Assembly (NCBI GenBank): GCA_964236495.1
Contig: CAXSBR010000010.1
Location: forward strand, 1 to 64,000
Source of the DNA: CAXSBR01 sp964236495
GTDB taxonomy: Bacteria; Actinomycetota; Actinomycetes; Mycobacteriales; Jatrophihabitantaceae
Direction: 5' to 3'
Length of the DNA: 64,000 nucleotides
The notes beneath the pieces are model-generated. The model saw only the letters and a program-made list of their open reading frames with translations, did no database searches and was not told the DNA's origin. Below are positions 8,030 through 17,052 of this stretch, piece after piece. The translations under genes were made by a program, and so were the position numbers. Positions within the stretch are counted from its first letter, which is position 1; the number at the start of each line of letters is the position of its first letter.

Positions 8030-9573
8030 AAGGTTTCCGCCGGAACCGACCCGCCGATGGGGCACCGGACCGGACGCCAGATCCCGACAGCCCGGCTCGT
8101 TATCGCCTGGACGAGTTACGGCCGGCGCCTGCTTCGCAGTCGGCGGCCGAAGCTCGGCCGGCTCTTGAAGCTCAGCCGGCGCCCGACGCTCGGCCGGCGA
8201 CGGTCGAGGCGACCCATATCGATCCGGTGCTCGAAGCGCCGGAACAGCAGGCACCGTCCGAGGTCGGCGAAGGCTCCAGTGGCGCGCCCGACGCAGCAAA
8301 TCTTGACGGTGCGGCGACAACTGCGCTCGCCGGGCCCGTCGATACCCGTCGGCCGGTGGAGGACCATCTGGCTACGGTGCTCGACGGCATCGGCGTACTC
8401 GAGCCCATCGAGCTGACGATTCTGGACGCGCAGGGGTTGACGCTGGCCGAGGATGTCAGCTCCACCCGTGCCCTGCCCGGCTTCGACAACTCGGCAATGG
8501 ACGGATACGCAGTACGCGCGGTGGACGTCGCCGCGGCCAGCGAAACCGAACCGGTGGCGCTGCCGGTGGTCGGTGACATCGCCGCCGGCGCCCGTTCGGT
8601 GTCGGGCATGGGCCCCGGCCTGGCCATGCGAATCATGACCGGTGCGCCGATGCCGGCCGGCGCCGATGCCGTCGTCAAACTGGAGGACACCGATCGCGGC
8701 GTGGCGCAGGTGAGCGTGCGGGTGCCGGTCGGTTCGGGTCGGTCGGTTCGTCGGGCCGGCGAGGACATGCCCGCCGGCCGGCTGGCGCTGGGCTCGGGTG
8801 CGTCGCTGGGTCCGCAGCAGATCGGCCTGCTCGCAGCCATCGGGCGCGAGCGGGTGTATGTGCGACCTCGGCCACGGGTGGTCGTCATTTCCACCGGCGA
8901 CGAACTGGTCGACATCGGCCGCGAGCCTGCCTTCGGCCAGGTGCCCGACTGCAACAGCTACCTGCTCACCGCGGCGGCGCGCGAGGCCGGCGCGGATGCC
9001 TACCGGGTTGGGATCGTCGCCGACGACCACGCCGCGTTGCTGGAGCTGCTGGAGTCCCAATTGCTGCGTGCCGACGTGATCGTCACCAGCGGCGGCGTCA
9101 GCATGGGCGCCTTCGACGTGGTGAAGGAAGCGCTGGGCGAGCTGGGCACGGTGGACTTCACGCAGGTGGCGATGCAGCCGGGCAAGCCGCAGGGCTTCGG
9201 CCATCTTGGCCCGGACTGGACGCCGATCTTCTGCTTGCCGGGCAATCCGGTGAGCGCGCTGGTGTCGTTCGAAGTCTTCGTTCGTCCAGCGATCCGCAAA
9301 CTGCTGGGCAAGCGGCGGCTGCAGCGGGCAACCGTGCCGGCGACAGCGTTAGACCGGATACCGGGCGTGCACGGCACCCGGCAGTACCGCCGTGGGCTCT
9401 TGCATCGAGAGGCCGACGGCACCTACAGCGTGTCGACGGTCGGCGGTACCGGCTCGCACCTGGTGGCGTCTCTTGCCGCGTCGAACTGCCTGATCGTCGT
9501 GGCCGAGGATCTGGCCGAGGTCGTGCCCGGCTCGCAGGTGCCGGTTCTTCCGCTGCTGATGTCGCAGCGCTGA
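8026..9573 (+). CDS. moeA: MoeA/gephyrin-like protein, probable Glp cell-division ortholog, with long N-terminal extension
   Basis: 515 aa from GTG 8026. About 108 N-terminal residues are Pro/Ala/Glu-rich with repeats like EARPALEAQPAPDARPA, absent from ordinary MoeA. The rest is a full MoeA: DNSAMDGYAVRAVD, MTGAPMPAGADAVVK, STGDELVDIG, TSGGVSMGAFDVV, FCLPGNPVSALVSFE. MoeA inserts Mo into adenylated MPT. In Corynebacterium, the gephyrin-like Glp encoded beside galU, rimJ and a membrane receptor instead binds FtsZ (established for that genus). The same neighbours here argue for Glp, though cofactor activity cannot be excluded because moaC-mog-moaE lie 4 kb away. Confidence 0.9.
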   Translation: MKGFRRNRPADGAPDRTPDPDSPARYRLDELRPAPASQSAAEARPALEAQPAPDARPATVEATHIDPVLEAPEQQAPSEVGEGSSGAPDAANLDGAATTALAGPVDTRRPVEDHLATVLDGIGVLEPIELTILDAQGLTLAEDVSSTRALPGFDNSAMDGYAVRAVDVAAASETEPVALPVVGDIAAGARSVSGMGPGLAMRIMTGAPMPAGADAVVKLEDTDRGVAQVSVRVPVGSGRSVRRAGEDMPAGRLALGSGASLGPQQIGLLAAIGRERVYVRPRPRVVVISTGDELVDIGREPAFGQVPDCNSYLLTAAAREAGADAYRVGIVADDHAALLELLESQLLRADVIVTSGGVSMGAFDVVKEALGELGTVDFTQVAMQPGKPQGFGHLGPDWTPIFCLPGNPVSALVSFEVFVRPAIRKLLGKRRLQRATVPATALDRIPGVHGTRQYRRGLLHREADGTYSVSTVGGTGSHLVASLAASNCLIVVAEDLAEVVPGSQVPVLPLLMSQR

Positions 9574-9591
9574 GCGGGGCGGGCGCGCCTC

Positions 9592-10218
9592 GTGGCTGAC
9601 TACGGCCGGCATCCCGGTTGGCCGGCGACGCTCAATGCCGGACCGGTGCTGCTGCGTCCACCGCGGCTGCGCGACGGCGCCCAGTGGAGCGAGGCCCGCT
9701 CGCGCAACCGGCACTGGCTGGAGCAGTGGGAGCCCACGTCGCCTGCGCCGTGGTGGCAGCGTAGTTCGCCGGCGAGCTGGCGGGCGCTGGCACGCAGCCT
9801 GAAGCGCTCGGCGGACGTAGGGTCGGCGCTGCCGTTCGTCATCGAGTACGGCGGCAGGCTGGTCGGTCAGATGAGCGTCAGCAACATCGTGCGTGGAGCG
9901 CTACAGAGCGCGACGGTGGGGTACTGGATCGACGAGGCCGTCGCCGGGCGCGGCATCACTCCTACCGCGCTGGCGTTGGCGATTGACCACAGCTTCGGCC
10001 CGGTCGGCCTGCACCGCATCGAGGTCGACATCCGTCCCGAGAACGCTGCGAGCCGGCGCGTCGTGGAGAAATTGGGACTTCGCCAGGAGGGGTACTACCA
10101 GCACTTCCTGAGCATCAACGGTACCTGGAGTGATCATCTGGCCTTCGCCGTCACTGCCGAGGAGGTGCACGGAACGTCCCTGCTCGCGCGACTGGCGCGG
10201 TTGCCCGCGCAACCCTGA
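9592..10218 (+). CDS. GNAT N-acetyltransferase (RimJ-like)
   Basis: 208-aa GNAT-fold protein. The acetyl-CoA region includes VGYWIDEAVAGRGITPTALA and the RimJ/RimL-type ending HRIEVDIRPENAASRRVVEK followed by LGLRQEG. GTG start 18 bp after moeA. RimJ homologues acetylate protein N-termini, but the actinobacterial gene in the glp cluster has no proven substrate. Confidence 0.9.
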   Translation: MADYGRHPGWPATLNAGPVLLRPPRLRDGAQWSEARSRNRHWLEQWEPTSPAPWWQRSSPASWRALARSLKRSADVGSALPFVIEYGGRLVGQMSVSNIVRGALQSATVGYWIDEAVAGRGITPTALALAIDHSFGPVGLHRIEVDIRPENAASRRVVEKLGLRQEGYYQHFLSINGTWSDHLAFAVTAEEVHGTSLLARLARLPAQP

Positions 10219-10226
10219 CCGCGTCT

Positions 10227-10262
10227 CTACGGGCTCCGCTCCTCGCTTCGCTCGATGCTCAC
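10227..10262 (-). repeat. Dispersed 36-bp repeat, copy R1 (intergenic)
   Basis: On the minus strand it reads GTGAGCATCGAGCG, AAGCGAGGAGCGG, AGCCCGTAG in sequence. The same unit occurs at 28477-28602 (three tandem copies), at 33511-33546 inside a gene and, diverged, at 54120-54389. It lies between rimJ and its downstream membrane gene and is not an obvious terminator. Confidence 0.85.
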
Positions 10263-10371
10263 CCGCTATTGCTCGGCTCACGTTGCGCCGGACACGCCGC
10301 AAAGGGTCCCCGTCGGTGCCAGAAGTGCTGGCTACGGTTGCCGTGGCGTAACGGATGTGACTGGAGGGACA

Positions 10372-11055
10372 ATGACGGAGCCCGTTGTAACGGTGGCCAT
10401 TCTGGCCGTGCTGTGGCTGATCGTCGTTGTTCCGATGTTTTTGCAGAGCCGCGATGCGCGGGCGGGTACACGGTCTGCAGAGCGGTTCCGCTCGACGATG
10501 GCAGTGCTTTCCCGGCGCAGCGTCGTCGACCGAGCAGCTCCGCATCCACAAGCCGACGCAACACCTGCGCTCAGCGTCAGCGGAGCAGTGAGCCGGCGAC
10601 CTGTACCAGCTTCCGAGGAGTCTTTGATGTATGAGCCGGACCGCTCCGAACTGTCGCAGGCTCGGCTTGCGATGATGGCCCGTCGGCGCCGGGCACTCGG
10701 CGTGTTGACGATCGGTTTGGCGGTTGCGGCGCTGGTCGGGTCGTTGTCCGGCTCGGTGCTCGCGTGGCTGGTGACGGCCTTGTTCGCCCTCGGCCTGGCG
10801 CTCTACCTCGTGTCGCTGCAGAGCCAGGCGCAGCACGATCGCGCCCGCCGCGAGCAGCGACTGCACCGGGCGCCGGTCGCGTCTGCACGCGACTACGAGG
10901 CGACGGCGGCCCCCGAGCGCTTCAGCGCCCGTCCCGAGGCTGTCGTGCCGATCGACGCCGACGACGTGGCCCTGGACCACTTCGACACCATCGACCTGAC
11001 CGGGCTGTACACCGACGAGGACATGCGCGGACATGATCTGCGGCGGGCGAGCTGA
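10372..11055 (+). CDS. sepX: Three-TM membrane protein, SepX/Glp-receptor-like (Rv0996 family)
   Basis: 227 aa from ATG 10372 (GGAGGG upstream). One N-terminal transmembrane helix (residues 5-23), a cytosolic linker to about 105 rich in Arg/Ser, then a hairpin of two helices (108-126, 128-149) and an acidic tail ending DLTGLYTDEDMRGHDLRRAS. Position after galU-moeA-rimJ and topology match Streptomyces SepX and the corynebacterial Glp receptor, which tether division or polar-growth proteins to the membrane. Assignment is by context and topology. Confidence 0.75.
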   Translation: MTEPVVTVAILAVLWLIVVVPMFLQSRDARAGTRSAERFRSTMAVLSRRSVVDRAAPHPQADATPALSVSGAVSRRPVPASEESLMYEPDRSELSQARLAMMARRRRALGVLTIGLAVAALVGSLSGSVLAWLVTALFALGLALYLVSLQSQAQHDRARREQRLHRAPVASARDYEATAAPERFSARPEAVVPIDADDVALDHFDTIDLTGLYTDEDMRGHDLRRAS

Positions 11056-11247
11056 GCCTGCGTTGTGAGGTTGCCGCACCGAGCCGCTTTGGGCTCAGAC
11101 AGGTAGAACGAGCGTTGCTCGAAGTGGATGTGGCTCAAGCCGTCGGACGAGCGGACCGTGGTAGGCGGAGTTAGCGCCGGCCCACGTCGGCCGGCATCTG
11201 CAAGCCGCCTGCCTGATAGCCTGATCGACGGCCCTGACGGGCTGGTT

Positions 11248-11320
11248 GGGGCTGTAGCGCAGTTGGTAGCGCACCTCGTTCGCATCGAGGGGGTCAGGGG
11301 TTCGAATCCCCTCAGCTCCA
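11248..11320 (+). tRNA. tRNA-Ala (CGC)
   Basis: 73-nt cloverleaf with acceptor GGGGCTG/CAGCTCC (one G-T pair), D-arm GCGC/GCGC, anticodon arm CCTCG-TTCGCAT-CGAGG giving anticodon CGC, and T-arm AGGGG-TTCGAAT-CCCCT. CCA is not encoded. Its 3' half is the insertion site of the adjacent island. Confidence 0.93.
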
Positions 11321-11327
11321 CAAATCT
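11279..11327 (+). other. attL: tRNA-Ala 3' half used as integration site
   Basis: This segment (anticodon loop through 7 nt beyond the tRNA) matches 17894-17941 at about 40 of 49 aligned positions with one gap. Longest identical blocks are GGGTCAGGGG and TCAGCTCCAC. The intact copy stays with the functional tRNA, as expected for integration into a tRNA 3' end. Confidence 0.65.
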
Positions 11328-11330
11328 AAC

Positions 11331-12075
11331 TCAGTATTTCCGCGCCTTCTGAGGCGTCGCGCCGTCCGGTGGGAGCGCTCTGAGGCATCGATTTTCACTC
11401 CGAGCCAACGGCGGCTCGGCCTCACGAGAGACGTTGACGCTGGCAAGGTGGTAACGCTTCGTGTCGAGGCAGATTCCGCCGTTCGCTCCGTCCGAGCCGG
11501 CGCGCTCAACCGCAGAACGCCGAGTTTGTAAGTGGTCTTCGGACTTCCGTAGGTGGTACGTGCGCTGCTCGGTGGCCGCCTCGCGAAGTTTGCTGAACCC
11601 GTGGCGGCTCGCGGCGTGGAGAGTCGCGCTGGCCTCGACCTCGATCGCGACCAGGTCGCCGTTGCCACGCTCTGGGCCAGCGGCCAGAGGGTGATGATCT
11701 CCATTCGTCCGGTGAGTGCGTCCTTGAGATTGCGGTTGCTCAGGACGTTTGCCGAGCCGGTGAGCAGGAACTGCCCGGGTCGCGTATCGCGGTCCACCGT
11801 CTCCTTGATGGAGTAGGAGGTCGGGCGCGGCGGTGGACCTCATCGAGGACCAGCGACCGATCGAGGCCGGACGAAACCAGTCGCGTCAGCGAGGGCGGCG
11901 TCGCGAGTCGCTTGGTCGCCAGTGTGAGGAGCCGAGGGGGATAGTCCCTTGAAGCCCACGCCGCTGACGGGGGTGCTCTTACCGGCTTGGCGGGCACCCG
12001 TGACGAAGACGACCCTGGTGTCGGCCAGTGCCTTCGCCACCAGCGGCAGCACAGCCCACGCGCTCAGCGAATCAG
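11331..12075 (-). pseudogene. Decayed AAA ATPase of the DUF4143 family
   Basis: Pieces of one gene appear on the minus strand in several frames, in the right order. They are LPLVAKALADTRVVFVTGARQAGKST (P-loop, near 12050-11975), ATRDAALADATGFV, SLVLDEVHR (Walker B, near 11845), DRDTRPGQFLLTGSAN followed by LTGRMEIITLWPLAQ (near 11790-11680), then directly DLVAIEVEASATLH (near 11650) from the C-terminal nuclease-like end. The DUF4143 domain itself, about 200 residues, is deleted and at least two frameshifts are needed. No functional product. Such ATPases are common island cargo. Confidence 0.8.
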
Positions 12076-12231
12076 CCGCGTGCAGAAGTCGGGAGCGTGT
12101 GGGCGGTTTTCCAAACCCAGCTGCGCTAATATCCACGTCGCCGGTCACGCCGGCACCCGTGCGTCCACTCAGATCTCTAAGCCAATGGCAGCCGATCCTC
12201 AGATCGGCCGAGAGGCCGCCGATGGGTCTGT

Positions 12232-15200
12232 GTGACGTTTGTTGCCTGCCTGCAGCCGTTGCTTGCGCGTGGCGATGTGACCGGAGCCGTCGCTCTTCTG
12301 CGGTCTCTGTCCACGAACGAACTCCGTGAAGGCAGGGCTTGGTTCGCCAGGAAGCGAGCTGTCGAAGAACTCGACACCACCTCTTCATTCGAGAACAACG
12401 ATCAAGGAATGGTCGCCTGGTCGAACCAGTGGTGGATCGTCGCACTGTGCGCGGTGCGATTCTGCGGGCCGAAGACGGCCGCGGCGCGGGTCCCCTGGCT
12501 GTTCCTGCATGACTGGCGAGACGATACCGGCGCGCAGGCTCTCGTTCACGCATTGGAGCAAGCGGATCGTGAGTGGGCGCGGGAGTTCATCGAGGTGGCG
12601 TCCGCACTGCCGATGAGTGGCACGCACTATTCGATGTTGACCACTGTGCTCAGAGCGGCCTTGATCCATCACAGGTTGCCCAGCCCCAGCGGACACGCTT
12701 TCTACCTGCATTGGCGCGCGGGTGGACCGGCGGCCCGAGTGCCCACGGGCGACGGACCAGGCGTCGACGCGGACCTGATGGCGAGCGATCCGTTGATGCC
12801 AGAACTGTTATTCGGCTACCTCGCGTCTGGCCACTGCGGTCAGGATCTGTGGCTGCCGGCCGTCGTCGGCGTGCTCGTCGAACGCGGGGCTGTTGACCGC
12901 CAAGCTTTGCTCGATTGTGTGCTGAGCTTGCTCACCTCGCCGCAGCGTCCCAAGAGCCAAGCCGTGTTGGCCAGAATCACGGCAAGTGCCGAGCTGCGTG
13001 CGAACGAAGTTCCCGGTGGCCTGACCTACCTGCTTGGTGTCATGGCGACTAGCCCGGGGGAAGTGAGCGGGGTCTTGCTTGCGTTGGCCATTGATTCAAT
13101 CGCCACCGGTGCAGATCTCGTCGCGCTCACCACAGTCATCGTCGGACGCAAGGAACGCAAGCAGAAGAAGGACCTCCTTCACGCGGTAACCACCGATGAC
13201 ATCTGCAGGACCGTCGGCGACGAGTCCGTCGCCGTTGCGCTGAGTCTGTTGGCCGACTCAGACGACACGGCTTTTGTCGCACGCGTCGACCGCGCCCGGC
13301 GACGCCTCGGCTTCGAGCCGGTGTCGTCGCAGCACCTATCCCCGACGACGGGGCTTTGGGATTTGGAGCCAACAGCTGTCCCGTCCCGACGAATACCCAA
13401 TGACCGGCGGCAGAGCACCAAAGAACAGTCATGGTGCGCGGCGCTCGACTCCTCCCACGCCTACACCGATATGCGCACGGAACAGATAATGGGCGACGAG
13501 ATACTCACCGATATGGCCAACGGGGAGCTCGACTCCACGCTGCTGGTCGGAATCGTTCGGGACCTGCTCGAAAAGGGCTCCTTCTCTGCCGTCGTTTTCA
13601 CCAGAGTTTTCGGTGACCTGTTCCTCGCCGGCGGGCTACAGCAAGGTTGGCCGGTTGCCCTGGAGGTGGCCGACGCCGCTTGCGCGGCTCCCCGAAGGCC
13701 CGCTGGCCTGCACCTACTTCTGGCCATGCTCGCCTCGGTGGCCCACGAAGTACCGGAACAGGCGATGCCGCCCGCGATATCGATGCTGGCCGCAGAGCGC
13801 GGCGAAACGAAGCTGCGTGTCGAAGCGCGCCGGCTGGGTGCAAGTCTGGTGCGGGGCGCCGCCAGCGCGTCGGCGCCGCGTTCGACAGCCTCCTCGGCCC
13901 GGGGCCTGTGGCGGGACGACCGGGGCGTCACGCCGCTGCCTTCCCAGCGGCGCGTGACGCCCGCGAGCCACGATCTGGATCGACTACGGACAGTGCTGGA
14001 TCAGGAGTACCTGCCTGGTGCGACCGACGTGTGCTTCGTTCCCTCGCAGCACTCGAGGCAGTTCGATTACGTGACGCTCACGAGCCCCGAGATTGCGCTG
14101 GCGGCAACAGTGCGCGCCGTCAACGAGCATGGGCAGGGGGCGGTGCGTTCCGCGCTGGTGGGCATCACCAGGCAGTATCCCGCGATGGACGTGATCGCAG
14201 CCATCGACTACTGGGTCGCGGGTCACTTGAGCTTCGAGTCCTATTGGCAGACCGCGCGCTTGCCCAGCGACTACGACGCTGTGGAGCGATCGATCAGACG
14301 GGGCGGCCCGACTCCTTCGGTGTGTCCATCAGAAGTCCTCGAGACATTGAACCTCCCGTACGCGGCCGGAACGCCCAGCGGGCGACTGTCCTTCCTGCGG
14401 GCGTGTGAGTCCCTGCTGTTGGCCGAGGCGCACCCAGTGGTGCTCGCGACCCCGACGTGGGCCGACGGCACGCTTGACATCACAGATCTCATCGCGCGGC
14501 TGCGGTCGCTGGACGGCGGCGCTGTCGGGCCGCTCGACCTGATCCAGGCGCTGTACCGATTGCGCGAAGTTGACCTCGCCGACCTCGCCGACCTGGCCGA
14601 CGTCGGCAGTTTGCAAGACGTACGCACCAGCGCGCGCCTCACCAGCCCCGAGGGAGAGGAAACCTGGGACGTCGTGGAGATCGTCGGAGAGTGGGTGGCC
14701 GCCGGCGGTCTGCCTCCCCTCGTGCCGGTCCTGATCGACAACGAGTGGACCACGCAGACGGCCGCCCCCGTGACATGGTCGCGTTGCGCGGCGTTGCCCG
14801 AGCTGCTCCGCGCCGACCCGTGGTGCTGGTCGATCAACGTGCCCACGCAGGTTCGTCTGATGCCGAGATGGGCCGACCGGACGATCCGAATCGGTCATTA
14901 CGACGGGTTCTACTTCGAACCGATGCACGTTCCCGGCCTGGCGTCGGCGCCCCTCGGGGAGCCCTTTCACGATCAGGCGCTCGCGTTACTGGGCGGCGCT
15001 CCCAATGGATCCAACTCACGCAAGATCGAGGTGCTGCTTGATCTGGCCCAGCGTGACCGGTTCGACGCAACCTTGTCGGCCCGGGCCGCACTTGGCCGAC
15101 ACGCTGCCGGCGCCCTCGCGTTAGGCCGGCTGAGCCAAGGCATCGCCGACGTGGTCGCGCAAGGCGGTTTGCGGGGAATGTGGCCGTCGGCGCTGGCCAT

Positions 15201-15393
15201 CGCAGCCGCACTGTTAGAAGTACCCGCCAAGCCGTCTGGCCTGCCGCAGTTGCTGCGGTTGCTGACGTCCTACGTGCCCGACGTGCCTAACCCGCAAACG
15301 CCGCCGACGCTGCGGCGATTCGCCGAATCCGCCGGGTCCACGCGCAGCCATCATGAGGCCCGCGCTCTCGTCGCCGCCCTGGACCGACGATGA
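12232..15393 (+). CDS. Large alpha-helical protein of unknown function, DUF6493-like, paired with a SWIM protein
   Basis: 1053 aa from GTG 12232. The N-terminus (LQPLLARGDVTGAVALLRSL) and segments around residues 190-320 (VVGVLVERGAVDRQALLDCV; LTYLLGVMATSPGEVSGVLL) look like HEAT-type helical repeats. No catalytic motif, TM segment or signal peptide is evident. Overall build and direct partnership with a SWIM zinc-finger gene recall DUF6493-type actinobacterial proteins; that name is recollection. It overlaps the next gene by ATGA, so the two products are probably made together. A weak GAGAGG lies about 15 bp upstream. Confidence 0.75.
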   Translation: MTFVACLQPLLARGDVTGAVALLRSLSTNELREGRAWFARKRAVEELDTTSSFENNDQGMVAWSNQWWIVALCAVRFCGPKTAAARVPWLFLHDWRDDTGAQALVHALEQADREWAREFIEVASALPMSGTHYSMLTTVLRAALIHHRLPSPSGHAFYLHWRAGGPAARVPTGDGPGVDADLMASDPLMPELLFGYLASGHCGQDLWLPAVVGVLVERGAVDRQALLDCVLSLLTSPQRPKSQAVLARITASAELRANEVPGGLTYLLGVMATSPGEVSGVLLALAIDSIATGADLVALTTVIVGRKERKQKKDLLHAVTTDDICRTVGDESVAVALSLLADSDDTAFVARVDRARRRLGFEPVSSQHLSPTTGLWDLEPTAVPSRRIPNDRRQSTKEQSWCAALDSSHAYTDMRTEQIMGDEILTDMANGELDSTLLVGIVRDLLEKGSFSAVVFTRVFGDLFLAGGLQQGWPVALEVADAACAAPRRPAGLHLLLAMLASVAHEVPEQAMPPAISMLAAERGETKLRVEARRLGASLVRGAASASAPRSTASSARGLWRDDRGVTPLPSQRRVTPASHDLDRLRTVLDQEYLPGATDVCFVPSQHSRQFDYVTLTSPEIALAATVRAVNEHGQGAVRSALVGITRQYPAMDVIAAIDYWVAGHLSFESYWQTARLPSDYDAVERSIRRGGPTPSVCPSEVLETLNLPYAAGTPSGRLSFLRACESLLLAEAHPVVLATPTWADGTLDITDLIARLRSLDGGAVGPLDLIQALYRLREVDLADLADLADVGSLQDVRTSARLTSPEGEETWDVVEIVGEWVAAGGLPPLVPVLIDNEWTTQTAAPVTWSRCAALPELLRADPWCWSINVPTQVRLMPRWADRTIRIGHYDGFYFEPMHVPGLASAPLGEPFHDQALALLGGAPNGSNSRKIEVLLDLAQRDRFDATLSARAALGRHAAGALALGRLSQGIADVVAQGGLRGMWPSALAIAAALLEVPAKPSGLPQLLRLLTSYVPDVPNPQTPPTLRRFAESAGSTRSHHEARALVAALDRR

Positions 15394-16757
15394 CGTACCG
15401 CACCCGATCCACCCTGACCAGGGACGACGCAGGCTCACATCTCGATCTAGCCACGGCGCTGGCGATGACACCTGACGGGCCCGTCGCGAACCCGCACTTC
15501 TTCTCCGGCAACCTGACCCGGCCCGAGGTTGCGGCCGCTGGGCTTCTCGCAGTCGCCGATGTCGCCGCGCACCGGTATGCCGACGTCGGGCTGATGCGAC
15601 GGTTAGCCAGCATGGACCCGGTCGTGACGGCAGGCGGAGACCGTCTGCGCTTCGAGTCGTTCTCAGCCTGCAACGGGGTGCACGCCCGCCTGGACCTGCT
15701 CAGCGACGCCCTGGGCAACGCCGACGTGGGAGCCGGCAGCACGAACATCGACATCAATCTGCCGTTGCGGACGGCATTGGCTCGCATCAACGGCAGCCAG
15801 CCGTTGCACTTATCGGTGGGGCGCGACCAGTTGCGCGCGACGGCTGCGGCCGAGACGCACGTCGAGGAGAAGGTCAACCTCCCCGATCGCTGGGTGCGCG
15901 GCTTTGCCGAGATGCCGGCGCTGACCCGCCAAATGGCTTTCCGCGGCGAACTTCGCGGCGGCGCAATCCCCCAGTTCTTCAGCGCGCTGCCACGCGTCGC
16001 GCCGCCAGGGCCGACGATCCACATCCTCACCGATCGTCTCCCGTGGCGTTTTTCCAACCGGCCGATCGACGGAGCGGTCCGGTTGGCGGGTGCGAGCCGG
16101 TTGAGAGCTGTCGACCGGATCGCCCGGCACACCGTCGCGCTATCGGTGTACGTCGGTGACAATGGCACGACGTCGTGGATCTTCGATCTTGCCGACTCTC
16201 GGCTGACGCTGGTAGTGAGCCCGGATCCGTACCGCGGATTCTCCGGCGAGGGGACTTTGCTCGCGTACCTGACCCAGCCCGACGGCGAGATTCTGGGCCG
16301 TCGTCTGCTGCCGTCGTTGAGCTGGTCGCCGGTGATCGACCCGGAAGAACTTGCCCGGTCAGCCGGGATGCCAACCCGAGACATCAACACTGGTCTGGGG
16401 TGGCTGTCGGCGGCCGGTCGTTTGGGCTGGGACCAGACCGAAGCGGCTTGGTTCCATCGCGAACTTCCTATCGACACCGACCGCATCCTCCGGCGTAATC
16501 CACGTCTCGTGTCCGCCAACGCGCTGGTCGCCGGTGGCGGAGTGACAGCAGTCAAGGAGGGCTGGAAGGTCCGGAGTGCGTCCGAGCTTGCATGCTGCGC
16601 GCCGGGCGAGAACTGGCCGTTCTACCTCGTCACCCCAGAACTGGTGTGCGACTGCACGTGGTACCGCGAGAACGCTGGAACCCGCGGACCGTGTAAGCAC
16701 ATACTCGCTGCGCTCATTGTTGGTCGCTCGACGAGGACCGGAACAACTTGCACCTGA
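15390..16757 (+). CDS. SWIM zinc-finger protein
   Basis: 455 aa. The C-terminal SWIM motif (CxC...CxH) is LVCDCTWYRENAGTRGPCKH followed by ILAALIVG, a nucleic-acid- or protein-binding zinc finger. The N-terminal 350 residues belong to the actinobacterial SWIM family, recognisable by LRFESFSACNGVHARLDLL, TNIDINLPLRTALARI and LPDRWVRGFAEM. ATG overlaps the stop of the 1053-aa gene. SWIM proteins of this type often accompany MoxR ATPase/vWA genes in other genomes; neither is present here. Function unknown. Confidence 0.82.
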   Translation: MTYRTRSTLTRDDAGSHLDLATALAMTPDGPVANPHFFSGNLTRPEVAAAGLLAVADVAAHRYADVGLMRRLASMDPVVTAGGDRLRFESFSACNGVHARLDLLSDALGNADVGAGSTNIDINLPLRTALARINGSQPLHLSVGRDQLRATAAAETHVEEKVNLPDRWVRGFAEMPALTRQMAFRGELRGGAIPQFFSALPRVAPPGPTIHILTDRLPWRFSNRPIDGAVRLAGASRLRAVDRIARHTVALSVYVGDNGTTSWIFDLADSRLTLVVSPDPYRGFSGEGTLLAYLTQPDGEILGRRLLPSLSWSPVIDPEELARSAGMPTRDINTGLGWLSAAGRLGWDQTEAAWFHRELPIDTDRILRRNPRLVSANALVAGGGVTAVKEGWKVRSASELACCAPGENWPFYLVTPELVCDCTWYRENAGTRGPCKHILAALIVGRSTRTGTTCT

Positions 16758-17027
16758 CGCGCGTCCGACGGCACGTCGATCAGCCTGTGGGGCCGCGCGC
16801 CGCGCGGAAGCGAACCGGTTCATAACCGGCGCCCCCAGCCGCGGCACGACATTCGCCCGGCCGATTCACAAGGCTTAATCAGATCTTGTCTGCGCGAGGC
16901 GGCGGACGCCTGCCGCCGCAGATAACGACGGATATCGCGTGCCGATGGCGGTTCCGGGGCTCTCGACTGGAGGGACAGACAGCGTAGGGCGCATCACTGA
17001 CTCCGTGGTCAGCTACGCCGGCAAGGA
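16758..17027. other. Intergenic stretch between the SWIM gene and the toxin-antitoxin pair
   Basis: No gene seen. A small perfect inverted repeat CCGGTT-CAT-AACCGG at 16815-16829 resembles a tRNA anticodon arm but has no D- or T-arm context. GGCGGCGGACGCCTGCCGCC near 16900 could form a short hairpin after the SWIM operon. Confidence 0.4.
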
Positions 17028-17043
17028 GTAGCACAGCTGCTAC
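17028..17043. promoter_or_regulatory. Operator of the vapBC-like operon
   Basis: Perfect inverted repeat GTAGCA-CAGC-TGCTAC that overlaps the first bases of the -10 box. Placement is typical for autorepression by a toxin-antitoxin complex. Confidence 0.65.
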
Positions 17044-17046
17044 AAT
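17041..17046 (+). promoter_or_regulatory. -10 box for leaderless vapB
   Basis: TACAAT followed by 6 nt and the GTG start at 17053. Confidence 0.65.
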
Positions 17047-17052
17047 TGGATC

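Noticed and set aside
16811..16830. tRNA-Met-like anticodon arm (CCGGTT-CAT-AACCGG)
   Set aside because: No D-arm, T-arm or acceptor stem can be formed around it; treated as a chance hairpin.
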